64,000 nucleotides of DNA from JAHQVI01 sp050330195 (GTDB lineage: Bacteria > Pseudomonadota > Alphaproteobacteria > Rhizobiales > Rhodomicrobiaceae), in assembly GCA_050330195.1 (NCBI GenBank), contig JBHJOB010000037.1, forward strand, positions 1 through 64,000. The letters are read 5' to 3'. Both the position numbers and the translations under genes were made by a program. The notes below the pieces were generated by a model. It saw nothing but the letters and a program-made list of their open reading frames with translations. It was not told the DNA's origin and searched no databases. Below are positions 30,682 through 40,047 of this stretch, piece by piece; position 1 is the first letter of the stretch; the number at the start of each line of letters is the position of its first letter.

Positions 30682-32553
30682 ATGCGGAATATAGCCTATG
30701 ATGTCATTGTTATTGGCGGCGGGCACGCCGGCTGCGAGGCTGCTGCTGCTGCGGCGCGCATGGGCGCGCATACGGCGCTGATCACGCATCGGCCCGAAAC
30801 CATCGGCGAGATGTCCTGCAATCCGGCCATCGGCGGGCTTGGCAAAGGCCATCTCGTGCGCGAGATCGACGCGCTGGACGGCCTTATGGGGCGCGTCGCG
30901 GACAAGGCAGGCATCCAGTTCCGGATGCTGAACCGCTCGAAGGGCCCCGCCGTGCAGGGACCGCGCGCCCAGGCCGACCGCAAGCTCTATCGCAACGGCA
31001 TGCGCGCCGCCATCGAGGCGCAGGACGGACTGGACGTCATCGCGGAGTCGGTCGAGGATCTGATCGTCACGAATGGCCGTGTTGCGGGCGTTACCACGGC
31101 AAGCGGCGCGGAATATAGCGCGGCGGCGGTCGTCGTCACCACGGGCACGTTCCTGAAGGGCATGATCCATATCGGCGAGATGCGCCGTCCGGCGGGCCGT
31201 GTGGGCGAAGCGCCCGCTATTGGCCTTTCCGACCGGCTCTATGCGCTCGGCCTTCAAATGGGCCGCCTCAAGACCGGCACGCCCGCCCGGCTGGACGGCA
31301 AGACCATCGACTATTCGCGCCTTGAAGCGCAGACTGGCGACGAACCACCGGTCCCGTTCTCATTCCTGAACGATCGCATCGAGACGCCGCAAACCGTCTG
31401 CCACATCACACACACAACGGATGAGACGCACCGGATCATCTCCCGCAATCTCGACCGCGCGCCAATCTATTCCGGTCAGATCTCCTCCAGCGGACCGCGC
31501 TATTGCCCGTCCATCGAGGACAAGGTCGTCCGCTTCAAGGAGCGCCAGAGCCATCAGATCTTCCTGGAGCCGGAAGGGCTGGACGACGACACGGTCTATC
31601 CGAACGGCATTTCGACCTCGCTGCCTGAAGATGTCCAGGATGCGTTCCTGCGCACCATTCCCGGCCTCGCGAATGTCCGCATCATCCGGCCTGGCTACGC
31701 CATCGAATATGACTATGTCGATCCGCGCGAGTTGACGCCGACGCTTGAGGTCAAGCGCCTGCCGGGGCTGTTCCTCGCCGGCCAGATCAACGGCACCACC
31801 GGCTATGAAGAGGCGGCAGGACAGGGCCTCGTCGCGGGGATCAACGCTGCGCTCAAGGCGGGCGGCGGCGGTCGCGACTTCGTGATTTCCCGTACCGGAG
31901 CCTATATCGGCGTGATGATCGACGATCTGGTCACGCGCGGCGTATCCGAGCCCTACCGCATGTTCACATCGCGGGCGGAATACCGTCTGCACCTGCGAGC
32001 CGACAATGCCGATGCGCGGCTAACGGCGCTGGGAGTGACAGCTGGGTGCGTCGGCGCGGAGCGCTCGGCAATCTACGCCACAAAGGCTGCGTCTATCGAA
32101 GCTGGCCGGTCCCGGCTGACGGCTCTGGCAGCAACGCCGGACGAGGCAAACGCAAAGGGCTTTGCGATCAAGCGCGACGGCCGCCGCCGCTCGGCTTTCG
32201 AATTGCTCGCCTTTCCCGATATGAGCATGAACCGGCTCACGGCGCTGTGGCCCGAACTTGCGGAGATCCGCCCCGAGATCGCGGCCCAACTCGAAATCGA
32301 TGCGCGATATGACATCTATCTGCGCCGGCAGGCCGCCGACATCGAAGCATACCGCAAGGATGAGGCCATTGCGCTGCCGGCAGGGATCGATTACGGCGCG
32401 ATTTCGGGCCTTTCCAACGAAGTGCGCCAGAAGCTGGAGCGGCAGCGCCCGGCGTCGCTTGCTCAGGCGGCGCGCCTTGATGGCATCACACCGTCCGCAC
32501 TCATGCTCATCCTCGCCCACGTCAAGAAAAGCCCGCAGAGGCAATCGGCCTGA
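30682..32553 (+). CDS. mnmG: tRNA uridine-5-carboxymethylaminomethyl modification enzyme MnmG
   Basis: The FAD-dependent partner of MnmE, 623 residues. FAD-binding motif VIVIGGGHAGCEAA at the N-terminus, and SCNPAIGGLGKGHLVREIDAL and the C-terminal helical domain are all diagnostic. First gene of the tight block mnmG-rsmG-parA: 1 nt to rsmG. Confidence 0.98.
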   Translation: MRNIAYDVIVIGGGHAGCEAAAAAARMGAHTALITHRPETIGEMSCNPAIGGLGKGHLVREIDALDGLMGRVADKAGIQFRMLNRSKGPAVQGPRAQADRKLYRNGMRAAIEAQDGLDVIAESVEDLIVTNGRVAGVTTASGAEYSAAAVVVTTGTFLKGMIHIGEMRRPAGRVGEAPAIGLSDRLYALGLQMGRLKTGTPARLDGKTIDYSRLEAQTGDEPPVPFSFLNDRIETPQTVCHITHTTDETHRIISRNLDRAPIYSGQISSSGPRYCPSIEDKVVRFKERQSHQIFLEPEGLDDDTVYPNGISTSLPEDVQDAFLRTIPGLANVRIIRPGYAIEYDYVDPRELTPTLEVKRLPGLFLAGQINGTTGYEEAAGQGLVAGINAALKAGGGGRDFVISRTGAYIGVMIDDLVTRGVSEPYRMFTSRAEYRLHLRADNADARLTALGVTAGCVGAERSAIYATKAASIEAGRSRLTALAATPDEANAKGFAIKRDGRRRSAFELLAFPDMSMNRLTALWPELAEIRPEIAAQLEIDARYDIYLRRQAADIEAYRKDEAIALPAGIDYGAISGLSNEVRQKLERQRPASLAQAARLDGITPSALMLILAHVKKSPQRQSA

Positions 32554-32554
32554 G

Positions 32555-33283
32555 ATGAAGGGCAAGCAGGACCGCTCCCGGAACGAATCCGGCACAAATC
32601 GCGCCATGCGAATATCCGGGCCCCGTGATTTTGCCTCAACCTTCGGCGTTCCACGTGAAACTGTGGAAAAACTCGAAGCGTATGCCGTACTGCTCGCAAA
32701 CTGGCAAGAGGCAGTAAATCTCGTCGCACCGAGCACTATAGACCAGATCTGGCACAGACATTTCGCGGACAGCGCCCAGATTCTGAGTCATGCGCAAGAT
32801 GCGAAATGCTGGCTCGATCTCGGTTCCGGCGCGGGTTTCCCCGGACTTGTGATTGCCATTCTTCTCGCGAATCATGAAGATCATGTTGTCCACCTCATTG
32901 AGTCCAATGGTCGCAAAAGCGCCTTTTTGTCTGAAGTGGTCCGCCGGACCGGTGCGCCTGCCGTTGTACACGCACGGCGAATTGAAGAAATCGCCAGCGA
33001 AAACAGCGTGCCGACGGTGGATGTCGTGACAAGCAGAGCGCTCGCGCCGTTGAATTCACTGCTGGGGTTAGCCTGTGGATTTTTTGGGGAAAACACTGTG
33101 GGTCTTTTCCTCAAGGGACGCGATGCCGAGCAGGAAATCGGCGAGGCGGCAAAGCATTGGGTATTTGAGTATGGATGCATGCCGAGCCGCACGAGCGGCG
33201 ACGGCAGGATTGTCGAGATCAGAAAGCTGGTCTTGCGCAACAGCGTGACCGAGATCGACAGCACGATCTCTGAGGGGGATTGA
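32555..33283 (+). CDS. rsmG: 16S rRNA 7-methylguanosine methyltransferase RsmG
   Basis: RsmG methylates G527 of 16S rRNA. The SAM motif is WLDLGSGAGFPGLVIA. The ATG at 32555, one nt after the mnmG stop, gives 242 residues; ATG at 32606 would give 225, closer to the family's usual 205-215, so the first 17 residues may not be translated. A parS-type site lies in the early codons. The stop overlaps the parA start by one base (TGATG). Confidence 0.94.
   Translation: MKGKQDRSRNESGTNRAMRISGPRDFASTFGVPRETVEKLEAYAVLLANWQEAVNLVAPSTIDQIWHRHFADSAQILSHAQDAKCWLDLGSGAGFPGLVIAILLANHEDHVVHLIESNGRKSAFLSEVVRRTGAPAVVHARRIEEIASENSVPTVDVVTSRALAPLNSLLGLACGFFGENTVGLFLKGRDAEQEIGEAAKHWVFEYGCMPSRTSGDGRIVEIRKLVLRNSVTEIDSTISEGD
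32648..32661. promoter_or_regulatory. parS-type ParB site inside rsmG
   Basis: GTTCCACGTGAAAC is a full match to the 14-bp core of TGTTNCACGTGAAACA, with both outermost bases changed. It lies about 0.6 kb before parA. Confidence 0.8.
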
Positions 33284-34125
33284 TGGCGGTGAAACCATAC
33301 TCATACGGACGGCCCGATATTCGTGTCCTTGCGGTCGCCAATCAGAAGGGCGGCGTCGGCAAGACCACGACGGCAATCAATCTCGGCACGGCTCTGGCTG
33401 CTGCCGGGGAACGCGCTCTTGTCGTCGATCTCGATCCGCAGGGCAATGCCAGCACCGGGCTCGGTGTTCCCGAAGATCAGCGTCATGTCTCGACCTATGA
33501 CGTGCTGGCCGGAGCCGCGGCGCTTGAGCAGGCGATGATCGAAACGCCGCTTGTGCCGGGCCTATACGTGGCGCCCGCAACGCGAGATCTCGCCGGTCTG
33601 GAGCCGGAAATATCCGCGGCGCCGAACCGGGCGTATTTCCTGCGCGATGCAATCGTTTCGCTGCGTGCGTCGGAGTCCGACAGGCCCGAGAATGAGCGCA
33701 TCCGCTACGTGCTGATCGATTGTCCGCCTTCGCTGAACATCCTTACGCTCAACGCGATGGCTGCCTCGGACTCGGTACTGGTCCCGGTGCAGTGCGAGTT
33801 CTTCGCACTCGAGGGCATCACCCAGCTCAAGGAAACAATCGACTTCGTCCGCGCCAGCCTCAATCCTTCGCTTGAGATTCACGGCGTCGTGCTGACCATG
33901 CATGACAGCCGCACCAAGCTTGCGGACGAAGTGTCGAACGAAGTCCGTGAGTTCTTCGGCGAGAAGGTTTATCATACCGTCATTCCACGGAATGTTCGTG
34001 TGGCTGAAGCGCCTTCGCACGGCAAGCCGATCCTGCTTTACGATCACAAGAGCCCCGGCAGCCGCGCCTATCTCGATCTGGCTGCCGAAATCATCGATCG
34101 TGAACGCAAGGCATCGGCGGCATAA
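33283..34125 (+). CDS. parA: Chromosome partitioning ATPase ParA
   Basis: ParA forms a nucleoid-bound gradient that moves ParB-parS complexes apart. The 280-residue product has the deviant Walker A KGGVGKTTTAINLG and the DCPPSLNILT region. GAGGGGG precedes the ATG; the start overlaps the rsmG stop by one base, so the two are coupled. Confidence 0.97.
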   Translation: MAVKPYSYGRPDIRVLAVANQKGGVGKTTTAINLGTALAAAGERALVVDLDPQGNASTGLGVPEDQRHVSTYDVLAGAAALEQAMIETPLVPGLYVAPATRDLAGLEPEISAAPNRAYFLRDAIVSLRASESDRPENERIRYVLIDCPPSLNILTLNAMAASDSVLVPVQCEFFALEGITQLKETIDFVRASLNPSLEIHGVVLTMHDSRTKLADEVSNEVREFFGEKVYHTVIPRNVRVAEAPSHGKPILLYDHKSPGSRAYLDLAAEIIDRERKASAA

Positions 34126-34257
34126 GCGTTTGTGAAACGCATATACGTACACGGATAGTCGAGACCCGCTCAGGCCTCGGCGCACATTACCCTCCGGCAG
34201 CGCCGGACGGATGCGGGCTGGATGGCAGTCAGTAGACGGATTATTGAGGTAACGGAT

Positions 34258-35175
34258 ATGAACGCACCACTTCCGGCAAACAAGAACCGTCTGGGCCGCG
34301 GCCTGGCATCCCTGATCGGAGACAATCCGCAGCAACATAGCGGCGGCAACAGCAACGCATCGTCGAAGGCGCTCCCGAGCCACGGCGAGCAGCGCATGAT
34401 CCCCGTTGACCGGATCAATCCGAGCCCGTTCAATCCGCGCAAGACATTCGACGATCGCGAACTCGACGAACTGGCCAATTCGATACGGGAAAAGGGCCTC
34501 GTTCAGCCAATTGTGCTGCGGCCACTCGGGCAAACCGGCCACCATTACGAAATCGTGGCGGGCGAACGGCGCTGGCGGGCTGCGCAGCGCGCATCTCTGC
34601 ATGTCGTTCCAGCTATCGTGCGCTCACTGACGGATCAGGAAGCGCTTGAGTTGGCTATTATCGAGAACGTTCAGCGTACAGACCTGAATATTATCGAAGA
34701 AGCAGCCGGTTATCGCGAACTGATCGACCGTTTCGACTATACGCAGGAAGAGCTGGGCCAGATCATCGGCAAGAGCCGTAGCCATCTCGCCAACACCCTC
34801 CGTCTGCTGAAACTGCCGCATGGCGTGCAGACATTGGTGCGCGAGGGAACGTTGAGCGCGGGACATGCGCGTGCTCTTGTCGGACGCGAAGACGCCGAAG
34901 CGCTTGCCAAACAGATCGTGAAGAAGGGCCTCAATGTCCGCGAGGTCGAGGCGCTCGTTCAGGACAAGAAGAACGAGCCCGACAACGCATCACGCAGTGT
35001 CACGCCCGGCCTGCAGAAAGATGCGGACACACGAGCCGCCGAGCGTGAGATGGCGGACGCCCTGGGGCTCGCCATCGAGATCGCGCCGGGCAAGGGTGAA
35101 GCTGGTGAAATCATCATCCGCTATCGCTCGCTCGAACAATTCGAGGTCGTGCGCAAGAGGCTTATCGCCTCCTAG
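34258..35175 (+). CDS. parB: Chromosome partitioning protein ParB
   Basis: ParB binds parS, spreads by CTP-dependent clamping and feeds ParA. The 305-residue product shows the CTP-binding motif GERRWRAA, the ENVQRTDLN segment, the helix-turn-helix (GQIIGKSRSHLANTLRLL) and a C-terminal dimerisation region. GAGG lies 8 nt before the ATG. About 130 bp separate it from parA. Its TAG stop is followed by AGAGCGAGATCC, the beginning of repeat copy F. Confidence 0.97.
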   Translation: MNAPLPANKNRLGRGLASLIGDNPQQHSGGNSNASSKALPSHGEQRMIPVDRINPSPFNPRKTFDDRELDELANSIREKGLVQPIVLRPLGQTGHHYEIVAGERRWRAAQRASLHVVPAIVRSLTDQEALELAIIENVQRTDLNIIEEAAGYRELIDRFDYTQEELGQIIGKSRSHLANTLRLLKLPHGVQTLVREGTLSAGHARALVGREDAEALAKQIVKKGLNVREVEALVQDKKNEPDNASRSVTPGLQKDADTRAAEREMADALGLAIEIAPGKGEAGEIIIRYRSLEQFEVVRKRLIAS

Positions 35176-35296
35176 AGAGCGAGATCCGATAAAATCAAAA
35201 CCATACCGCCTAGGCGGAGACAGGTTTTTCGGAAACATCGAGCTTGGAACAAATACAGAGATCAGGATCGTCGTAAAATGATCCTGATCCAGAGAA
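35173..35296 (+). repeat. Dispersed TAGAGCGAGATCC element, copy F
   Basis: Begins at the parB stop. The central hairpin is ACCGCCTAGGCGGA, a different sequence from other copies but still a stem. The end hairpin is a perfect 10-bp GATCAGGATC / GATCCTGATC. Confidence 0.87.
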
Positions 35297-35320
35297 TGTC
35301 GCGCCGCTGCTGGCGCCCGA

Positions 35321-35839
35321 TCAGTGCTGGGGCCGGAACTCGATCTGCGTGCGAACGCCGACATCCGGTTCGCCGCTGGTGATATTCGACTTCACGATCT
35401 CCCATCCAAATGTAATCGGATTGGACGAGGACGCCCAGACCATCGCATCCGATAGCTGGAATTCCAGCATCGTCAACTCGGGATCGTCCTTCCCGTTGAA
35501 CCAGGCCGCGACGACCGTGTTCCAGTATTTCTCGATTCGCTCCCGGTCCTTGTTGACCATAAGTTGGCCAGCGAGACAGGCGTGATAATCATGGTCTTCG
35601 CCGACGACAGCGAAATGGGCGCGCTTGCCCGCGCCGACCGTCTGAACGAGATCGCTGTTCTGTTTGGTAAAGAACCATATGCGGTTGCCTTCAGGGTCGA
35701 GCTGCGGCGCCATTGGCTGCAAGTGCTGTCCTGCGCCTTCAACGCCGAGCATACCGGCTCGCACATCTTCCAGCTCTTCCCAAAGCTGGCCTTCCGGATT
35801 TGTGCGTGTTTTCTCAAGATCGGCTATTGCATTCCTCAC
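35321..35839 (-). CDS. Pyridoxamine-phosphate-oxidase-like (general stress protein 26 type)
   Basis: The 172-residue product resembles the Pyrid_ox_like family: QPMAPQLDPEGNRIWFFT, KRAHFAVVGEDHDYHACLAG and a C-terminal stretch with FQLSDAMVWAS. Relatives bind FMN, F420 or are ligand-free; the reaction is unknown. The start is uncertain. The open frame runs into holA, but family similarity begins only near DLEKTRTNPEG, so I use the GTG at 35839. Confidence 0.75.
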   Translation of the reverse strand: MRNAIADLEKTRTNPEGQLWEELEDVRAGMLGVEGAGQHLQPMAPQLDPEGNRIWFFTKQNSDLVQTVGAGKRAHFAVVGEDHDYHACLAGQLMVNKDRERIEKYWNTVVAAWFNGKDDPELTMLEFQLSDAMVWASSSNPITFGWEIVKSNITSGEPDVGVRTQIEFRPQH

Positions 35840-35954
35840 CTTCTGCAGGCGCGAACCCGCAATGCAGTTCGGCGCTGCTGTCGAACTTGCTGAGAATGCA
35901 ACGACGGGGAGGGACGTTGGTTCCGAATGGCGGCCGATGAACAGTTCCGCAGAT

Positions 35955-36986
35955 CTAAGCGGCCGAACGCTTAGCACCCCGGCAAAGCCTGAGAATGAAA
36001 TCGGAGACCAGCGCGTCTTCCAGAGCGGGCTTGAGCCGCGTCTGACGAAGGACTTCGTTCGCGAGAGCAATCGCGGCAGCCACCTCGACGAGACGCCAGC
36101 GCGCCGTCTGCGCCTTGATCGCATCCTTCTGCCGGAAATGTAGCGGCGGCCGCAACCTTGAAACCGCGACATCGAAGCTCGAACCGCCATCAATCGCCGC
36201 CAGAATGAAATGCAGCTTTTGCAGATGCCCGGTAAACAGTGTCAGGAAAACCTGCGCCGGAGTGCCGGACTTGATCAGCCCCTCCAGATGGAGCAGGGCC
36301 GATGCGGCATTGCCGGACATCGTATCGCTGATGGCCGCGTCGAATGCGTGAGCCGACGCGTCCCCGACGATCGCCTCGACATGGTCCAACGTGATTTCCT
36401 TCTCTCCGAGCGTATATAGCGTGAGCTTGACGATCTCCGCACGCGAGACCGCCCAATCCGCGCCGAGAAGCTGCGCCAGCCGCGCTTCCGCTTCCCCCGA
36501 AATGGTTAGCCCGGCGTTCTGGACCTCCTCCCGGATAAGCTGCGCCAGGCTGCGATTATCCGCGCCATAACAGGCAATGGCCGCGGCATTTTTGGCTTTC
36601 TCGAAAATCTGGCGAATCTTGGCGTCGCGCTTCAGGTTGCCTGCTTCAACGACAATGTGGGCAGCAAGCGGCGAACCGTCGAGCAGCTCCTGCAGCATTG
36701 CAGGCTGAAGCTGCGGTCCCTGCTTGACCGCGATGATCGGACGCCCACCGAACATGGCAAGGCTTCGCGCTTCACTGGCAAGGCGGCCCGGCGTGGCGCC
36801 AAGATCCTGCTCGCTAAGCCGGATGATCTCGCCCGGAGGTTTCGAGGCGTCCTTCAGGCGATCGGCAATCATCCTGGCCACCTCGGCGACTTGCCCGGCA
36901 TCGGTGCCATGCACGAGAAAAGCGTCGATCTTCTCCGCACCGGATTTGAGAATGCTTTGCAGTTCATTCGTCTTCAGGGCAACCAT
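35955..36986 (-). CDS. holA: DNA polymerase III delta subunit HolA
   Basis: The delta subunit opens the beta clamp during clamp loading. The 343-residue product has the N-terminal AAA+-like domain with a weak Walker A, FGGRPIIAVK, and the C-terminal collar-like helical part with HFRQKDAIKAQ. In many Rhizobiales holA lies directly after lptE, which follows leuS. Here lptE-leuS is 8.4 kb away on the same strand, separated by a block of accessory genes. Confidence 0.93.
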   Translation of the reverse strand: MVALKTNELQSILKSGAEKIDAFLVHGTDAGQVAEVARMIADRLKDASKPPGEIIRLSEQDLGATPGRLASEARSLAMFGGRPIIAVKQGPQLQPAMLQELLDGSPLAAHIVVEAGNLKRDAKIRQIFEKAKNAAAIACYGADNRSLAQLIREEVQNAGLTISGEAEARLAQLLGADWAVSRAEIVKLTLYTLGEKEITLDHVEAIVGDASAHAFDAAISDTMSGNAASALLHLEGLIKSGTPAQVFLTLFTGHLQKLHFILAAIDGGSSFDVAVSRLRPPLHFRQKDAIKAQTARWRLVEVAAAIALANEVLRQTRLKPALEDALVSDFILRLCRGAKRSAA

Positions 36987-37142
36987 CGGTAAGCTTTGCG
37001 ATCCGTTTCAAGCGTTCCGCAAAATAGGCCCGAACCGGCGCCGGTGCAATGGAGCCTGTGGCGGTCGCGCTTTAGCCGGGCTTCTGCACCGCCTGGGAGG
37101 GGAATGCTGGGGCTTCTCAGACGGTGCAGCAGGTGGCAACGA

Positions 37143-37436
37143 TCACGCTGCGGTCTTGTCGCAGACCTCCCGGAGCAGGACTTCTTCCAGAGTGTTCAGC
37201 ATGATCGTTCTCGCCACAGGGTAACCGCCATTGTCGTAGGCGCGACCGGCTGCCCAGGAGAAGACGGCATCGAGCACGGCCCGATCCGACAGACCGCTTT
37301 CGCTCGCTTCGGCGAGAAGACGGTCCAGTTGAGTATCCAGCGCGTGATTTTCACCGCGCCTGGAGGCTGATTGCGCGAGCTTGTGTACAGGCGAAGTTGC
37401 ATCCACCAGATTCTGCTCCTTGAAATGGACAGTCAC
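37143..37436 (-). CDS. Small hypothetical helical protein
   Basis: The 97-residue product is predicted mostly helical and acidic in the middle (LDTQLDRLLAEASESGLSD). No family recognised. The start is GTG with a poorly placed AGGA, so the true start may be further in. Codon use and composition look coding. Confidence 0.5.
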   Translation of the reverse strand: MTVHFKEQNLVDATSPVHKLAQSASRRGENHALDTQLDRLLAEASESGLSDRAVLDAVFSWAAGRAYDNGGYPVARTIMLNTLEEVLLREVCDKTAA

Positions 37437-37555
37437 ATCCTGAAATTGTCAGCGGCGTATGCGCGCTACTGGTATCGATACGTTTCAGCCGAAGAAATGG
37501 ATTACCAGCAGATTACGTAATTCACCTTATACAACAGTGAATAAGTGCTTCATCA

Positions 37556-37573
37556 GCAAATATTTGCAAATAT
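37556..37573. promoter_or_regulatory. Overlapping AT-rich palindromes upstream of the XRE regulator
   Basis: GCAAATATTTGC (37556-37567) and ATATTTGCAAATAT (37560-37573) are two interlocking perfect palindromes about 95 nt before the XRE start. A direct repeat CGTCTAA, spaced 10 nt, lies nearer the gene (about 37635-37651). Either could be an autoregulatory operator. Confidence 0.45.
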
Positions 37574-37665
37574 CGAGCGGTAATTAAAATCAATCGCGCT
37601 TGATTCCTATCTAAGCTTGTATATGTCTTGCAACGTCTAAAAGCGTCTAATCCGGAAGGCTGCGC

Positions 37666-38265
37666 ATGACCGAAAGTTGGAGCGCCATTGTCAGGAATTA
37701 CCGCCTGCGCCATTCCCTGACCCAATCGAGGCTTGGACTGATGCTGGGCGTCTCCCAGCGGACGGTTTCGCGCTGGGAACGCGGGCAGGACACGCCGAGT
37801 CTGACGCTGCAGAAGCGATTGCGCGATCTGAGCCGCAGCCCGGACAGCCTGCTTGCAAAACGCCTTTTCGCAGCCGTTGAAAATTGCCCGGCTCCACGGG
37901 CGCTTTCGCGTTTTCCCAGTCTCCGGCTGCTTGCCTTGTCGCCAGCCGCAATCAGGAAGAGACCGACGATCACGGAGTGGATCGGGCATGACCTGACCAG
38001 GATCGCGAGCGGCGTGCTTGCCGAGATGCTGGACGATCAAATCCTGCAGAAGAGCATCGCGAATGGCGAGATCGCCTGCGTCCGCACGACAACCCGGAGC
38101 GTATTGCGCACGGTCGAAGCGCCATCGATCCAGACTTACCGCACGACGATCACCTATTTCCTGCAGGATGGAACGCTTTACAGCGATGCCGTGTCCATGC
38201 CGGGTCTACCGGACGACGAATGCGGCTACACGCCCGTCCCGATGGACACAGTCACCGGGAGCTGA
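37666..38265 (+). CDS. XRE-family transcriptional regulator
   Basis: The 199-residue product has an N-terminal helix-turn-helix (SLTQSRLGLMLGVSQRTVSRWERG, about residues 18-40) of Cro/C1 type and a C-terminal domain of unknown type, possibly a sensor. No known ligand. The region after it (38266-38548) holds no gene. Confidence 0.85.
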   Translation: MTESWSAIVRNYRLRHSLTQSRLGLMLGVSQRTVSRWERGQDTPSLTLQKRLRDLSRSPDSLLAKRLFAAVENCPAPRALSRFPSLRLLALSPAAIRKRPTITEWIGHDLTRIASGVLAEMLDDQILQKSIANGEIACVRTTTRSVLRTVEAPSIQTYRTTITYFLQDGTLYSDAVSMPGLPDDECGYTPVPMDTVTGS

Positions 38266-38548
38266 TCATCCGGGCGCTGCGGATACGGAGTCCGCAATAC
38301 GATCCTCGGGGTTCGATGGCTTTTATTCACCGATCCGGCACAATGCTTCCCAGACACGGCGGTCGTGCGCCGGCACAATGACGACACTGCCGTCGCCGAA
38401 GAAATCGTGGCTTTCGGGGAAGCCGAGATATGGACCGTCCGAAAACGCATAAACCCGACACCGAGACCCGCATTATTCGGTCCGCACCGAAGCATCGCGC
38501 GCATTCCGCATGAAAGGATCGATCCAGTGAAACCGGAGAGAATGATCC

Positions 38549-38878
38549 ATGATAACCTGCTTCATCCGCTACGAGATCGACCCGCGCAAGACCGAGCAAT
38601 TCAGGCATTACGCATGGAACTGGGGCCAGGCCATTCCACGGTGCGGAGCGCAGCTCATCGGGTATTACGCACCGCACGAAGGTTCGGCAACGACCGCATA
38701 TGGCGTGTACAATATCGAAAACCTGGCAACCTACGAAGCCTATCGAGCAAGGCTTGCAGCCGATCCGCTCGGCCGTCAGAATTACGAATTCGCCCAACGC
38801 GAGGAGTTCATCCGGCGGGAAGAGCGCATATTCCTGAAACTGGCTTCAGCGCCGCATGCATCAATGGTCAAGGCATGA
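38549..38878 (+). CDS. NIPSNAP-family protein
   Basis: The 109-residue product matches the NIPSNAP dimeric alpha/beta-barrel fold: MITCFIRYEIDPRKTEQFRHYA and AYGVYNIENLATYEAYRARLA. Function unknown in bacteria. GGAG precedes the ATG. Its stop overlaps the next start by 4 nt, so the two are coupled. Confidence 0.85.
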   Translation: MITCFIRYEIDPRKTEQFRHYAWNWGQAIPRCGAQLIGYYAPHEGSATTAYGVYNIENLATYEAYRARLAADPLGRQNYEFAQREEFIRREERIFLKLASAPHASMVKA

Positions 38879-39219
38879 TCGCAGTGATTTTCGAAGTGTA
38901 CCCCGGCGACGGAAACCGCGAGGCCTATCTGGATATTGCCGCCGAGTTGCGGCCTCTTCTTGAGCAGGTTGACGGTTTCATTTCGGTCGAGAGGTTTGAA
39001 AGCCTGACGACGCCGGGAAAAGTGCTGTCGCTGTCGTTCTTCCGCGATGAGGATGCGCTGCGGCGATGGCGGTCGCTCGAGAAGCACCGCGCGGCGCAGA
39101 AAGCCGGACGGGGCGCGCTGTTCGACGATTACCGGCTTCGGGTGGCGAGCGTCATCCGCGACTATGGCATGTTCGATCGGGACCAGGCGCCGGCGGACTC
39201 CAGAAGCGTCCACGAGTGA
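38875..39219 (+). CDS. Antibiotic biosynthesis monooxygenase-type protein
   Basis: The 114-residue product has the ABM ferredoxin-like fold: MIAVIFEVYPGDGNREAYL, a VDGFISVERFES strand pair and SLSFFRDEDALRRW. ABM proteins range from cofactor-free monooxygenases to haem-degrading or inert proteins. Coupled (ATGA) to the NIPSNAP gene, which has the same fold class, so the two may form one heteromer. The ArsR gene is convergent 30 nt downstream and may control them. Confidence 0.85.
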   Translation: MIAVIFEVYPGDGNREAYLDIAAELRPLLEQVDGFISVERFESLTTPGKVLSLSFFRDEDALRRWRSLEKHRAAQKAGRGALFDDYRLRVASVIRDYGMFDRDQAPADSRSVHE

Positions 39220-39249
39220 AGGGCGCGTCCGAAATCTTCGCCGGATGCG

Positions 39250-39957
39250 TCAGACTTCGCGAATCCCGAAAATCCGGCGCAGGGCTTCATGGCCGCCGGG
39301 CGTAATATCGAGGGCCCGCGTTCCCTCGATCCGGCGCACGAGACGTTTTTCCATGAAGTGGCTGCATATTGCAGCGCCGACAACGCCCGCAATATGCGGA
39401 CGCCGCTCGCTCCAGTCGAGACAAGGGCGGCAGAGCGGCCGGGCTGACGCAGGCCTCGATCCCTGCGCCGGCGGAACCGGTATTCCCGCATTGGCGAGAT
39501 AGGCCAGTCCGCTTTCCGTCACGAGCCCGGCCTCGTCGCCAAATTCGACCGCCCCTCGCGCGATGAGCGCATCGCTGATCGCAACGCCCAGACGGCCGGC
39601 AAAATGGTCGTAGCATGTGCGGGCGCGGCGCATGGCTTCGTCGCGCGGGCCGATGCTGATGCGGCGAGGCCTCCCGGGGCGCTTCGCCGCGATCTGCATG
39701 ACGCCTTCCAGCATCCGCGCAACATCGGCGGAAGCAATTTGATGATAGCGATGCCGGCCTTGCCGTCTGACCGACAGCAAATCCGCCTGCGAGAGACGTG
39801 CGAGATGGCCGCTCGCGGTTTGCGGCGTGACGCCGGCCGCGCGGGCGAGTTCCGCCGCGGTCAGAGCCTTGCCATCCATGAGCGTGATCAGCATTGCCGC
39901 GCGCGCCGGCTCACCCATCAGAGCCGCAATTTCGGCAATTCGGTTCGTGTTGATCAT
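39250..39957 (-). CDS. ArsR-family transcriptional regulator
   Basis: The 235-residue product has an N-terminal winged helix (AELARAAGVTPQTASGHLARL) and a long C-terminal region with CRPCLDW, longer than a classic ArsR. No obvious metal-binding ELCVC box in the helix, so it is more likely a stress or metabolite sensor. It is convergent to the NIPSNAP-ABM pair. Confidence 0.88.
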   Translation of the reverse strand: MINTNRIAEIAALMGEPARAAMLITLMDGKALTAAELARAAGVTPQTASGHLARLSQADLLSVRRQGRHRYHQIASADVARMLEGVMQIAAKRPGRPRRISIGPRDEAMRRARTCYDHFAGRLGVAISDALIARGAVEFGDEAGLVTESGLAYLANAGIPVPPAQGSRPASARPLCRPCLDWSERRPHIAGVVGAAICSHFMEKRLVRRIEGTRALDITPGGHEALRRIFGIREV

Positions 39958-40047
39958 GTCAATCGAGCCTCCGGCGCATAATCTAGCATAACGCCGGACG
40001 GGACAGTTCGGTGGCCGCCGAACTGTCCGCGCCGGACCGGCCCGCTT

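Noticed and set aside
35840..36193. Long upstream extension of the stress-protein-like frame into holA
   Set aside because: The extension overlaps holA on the same strand in another frame and has low-complexity Arg/Ser content unlike the family.
38310..38330. GGGGTTCGATGGC, resembling a tRNA T-arm
   Set aside because: No acceptor stem, D-arm or anticodon arm can be folded around it.
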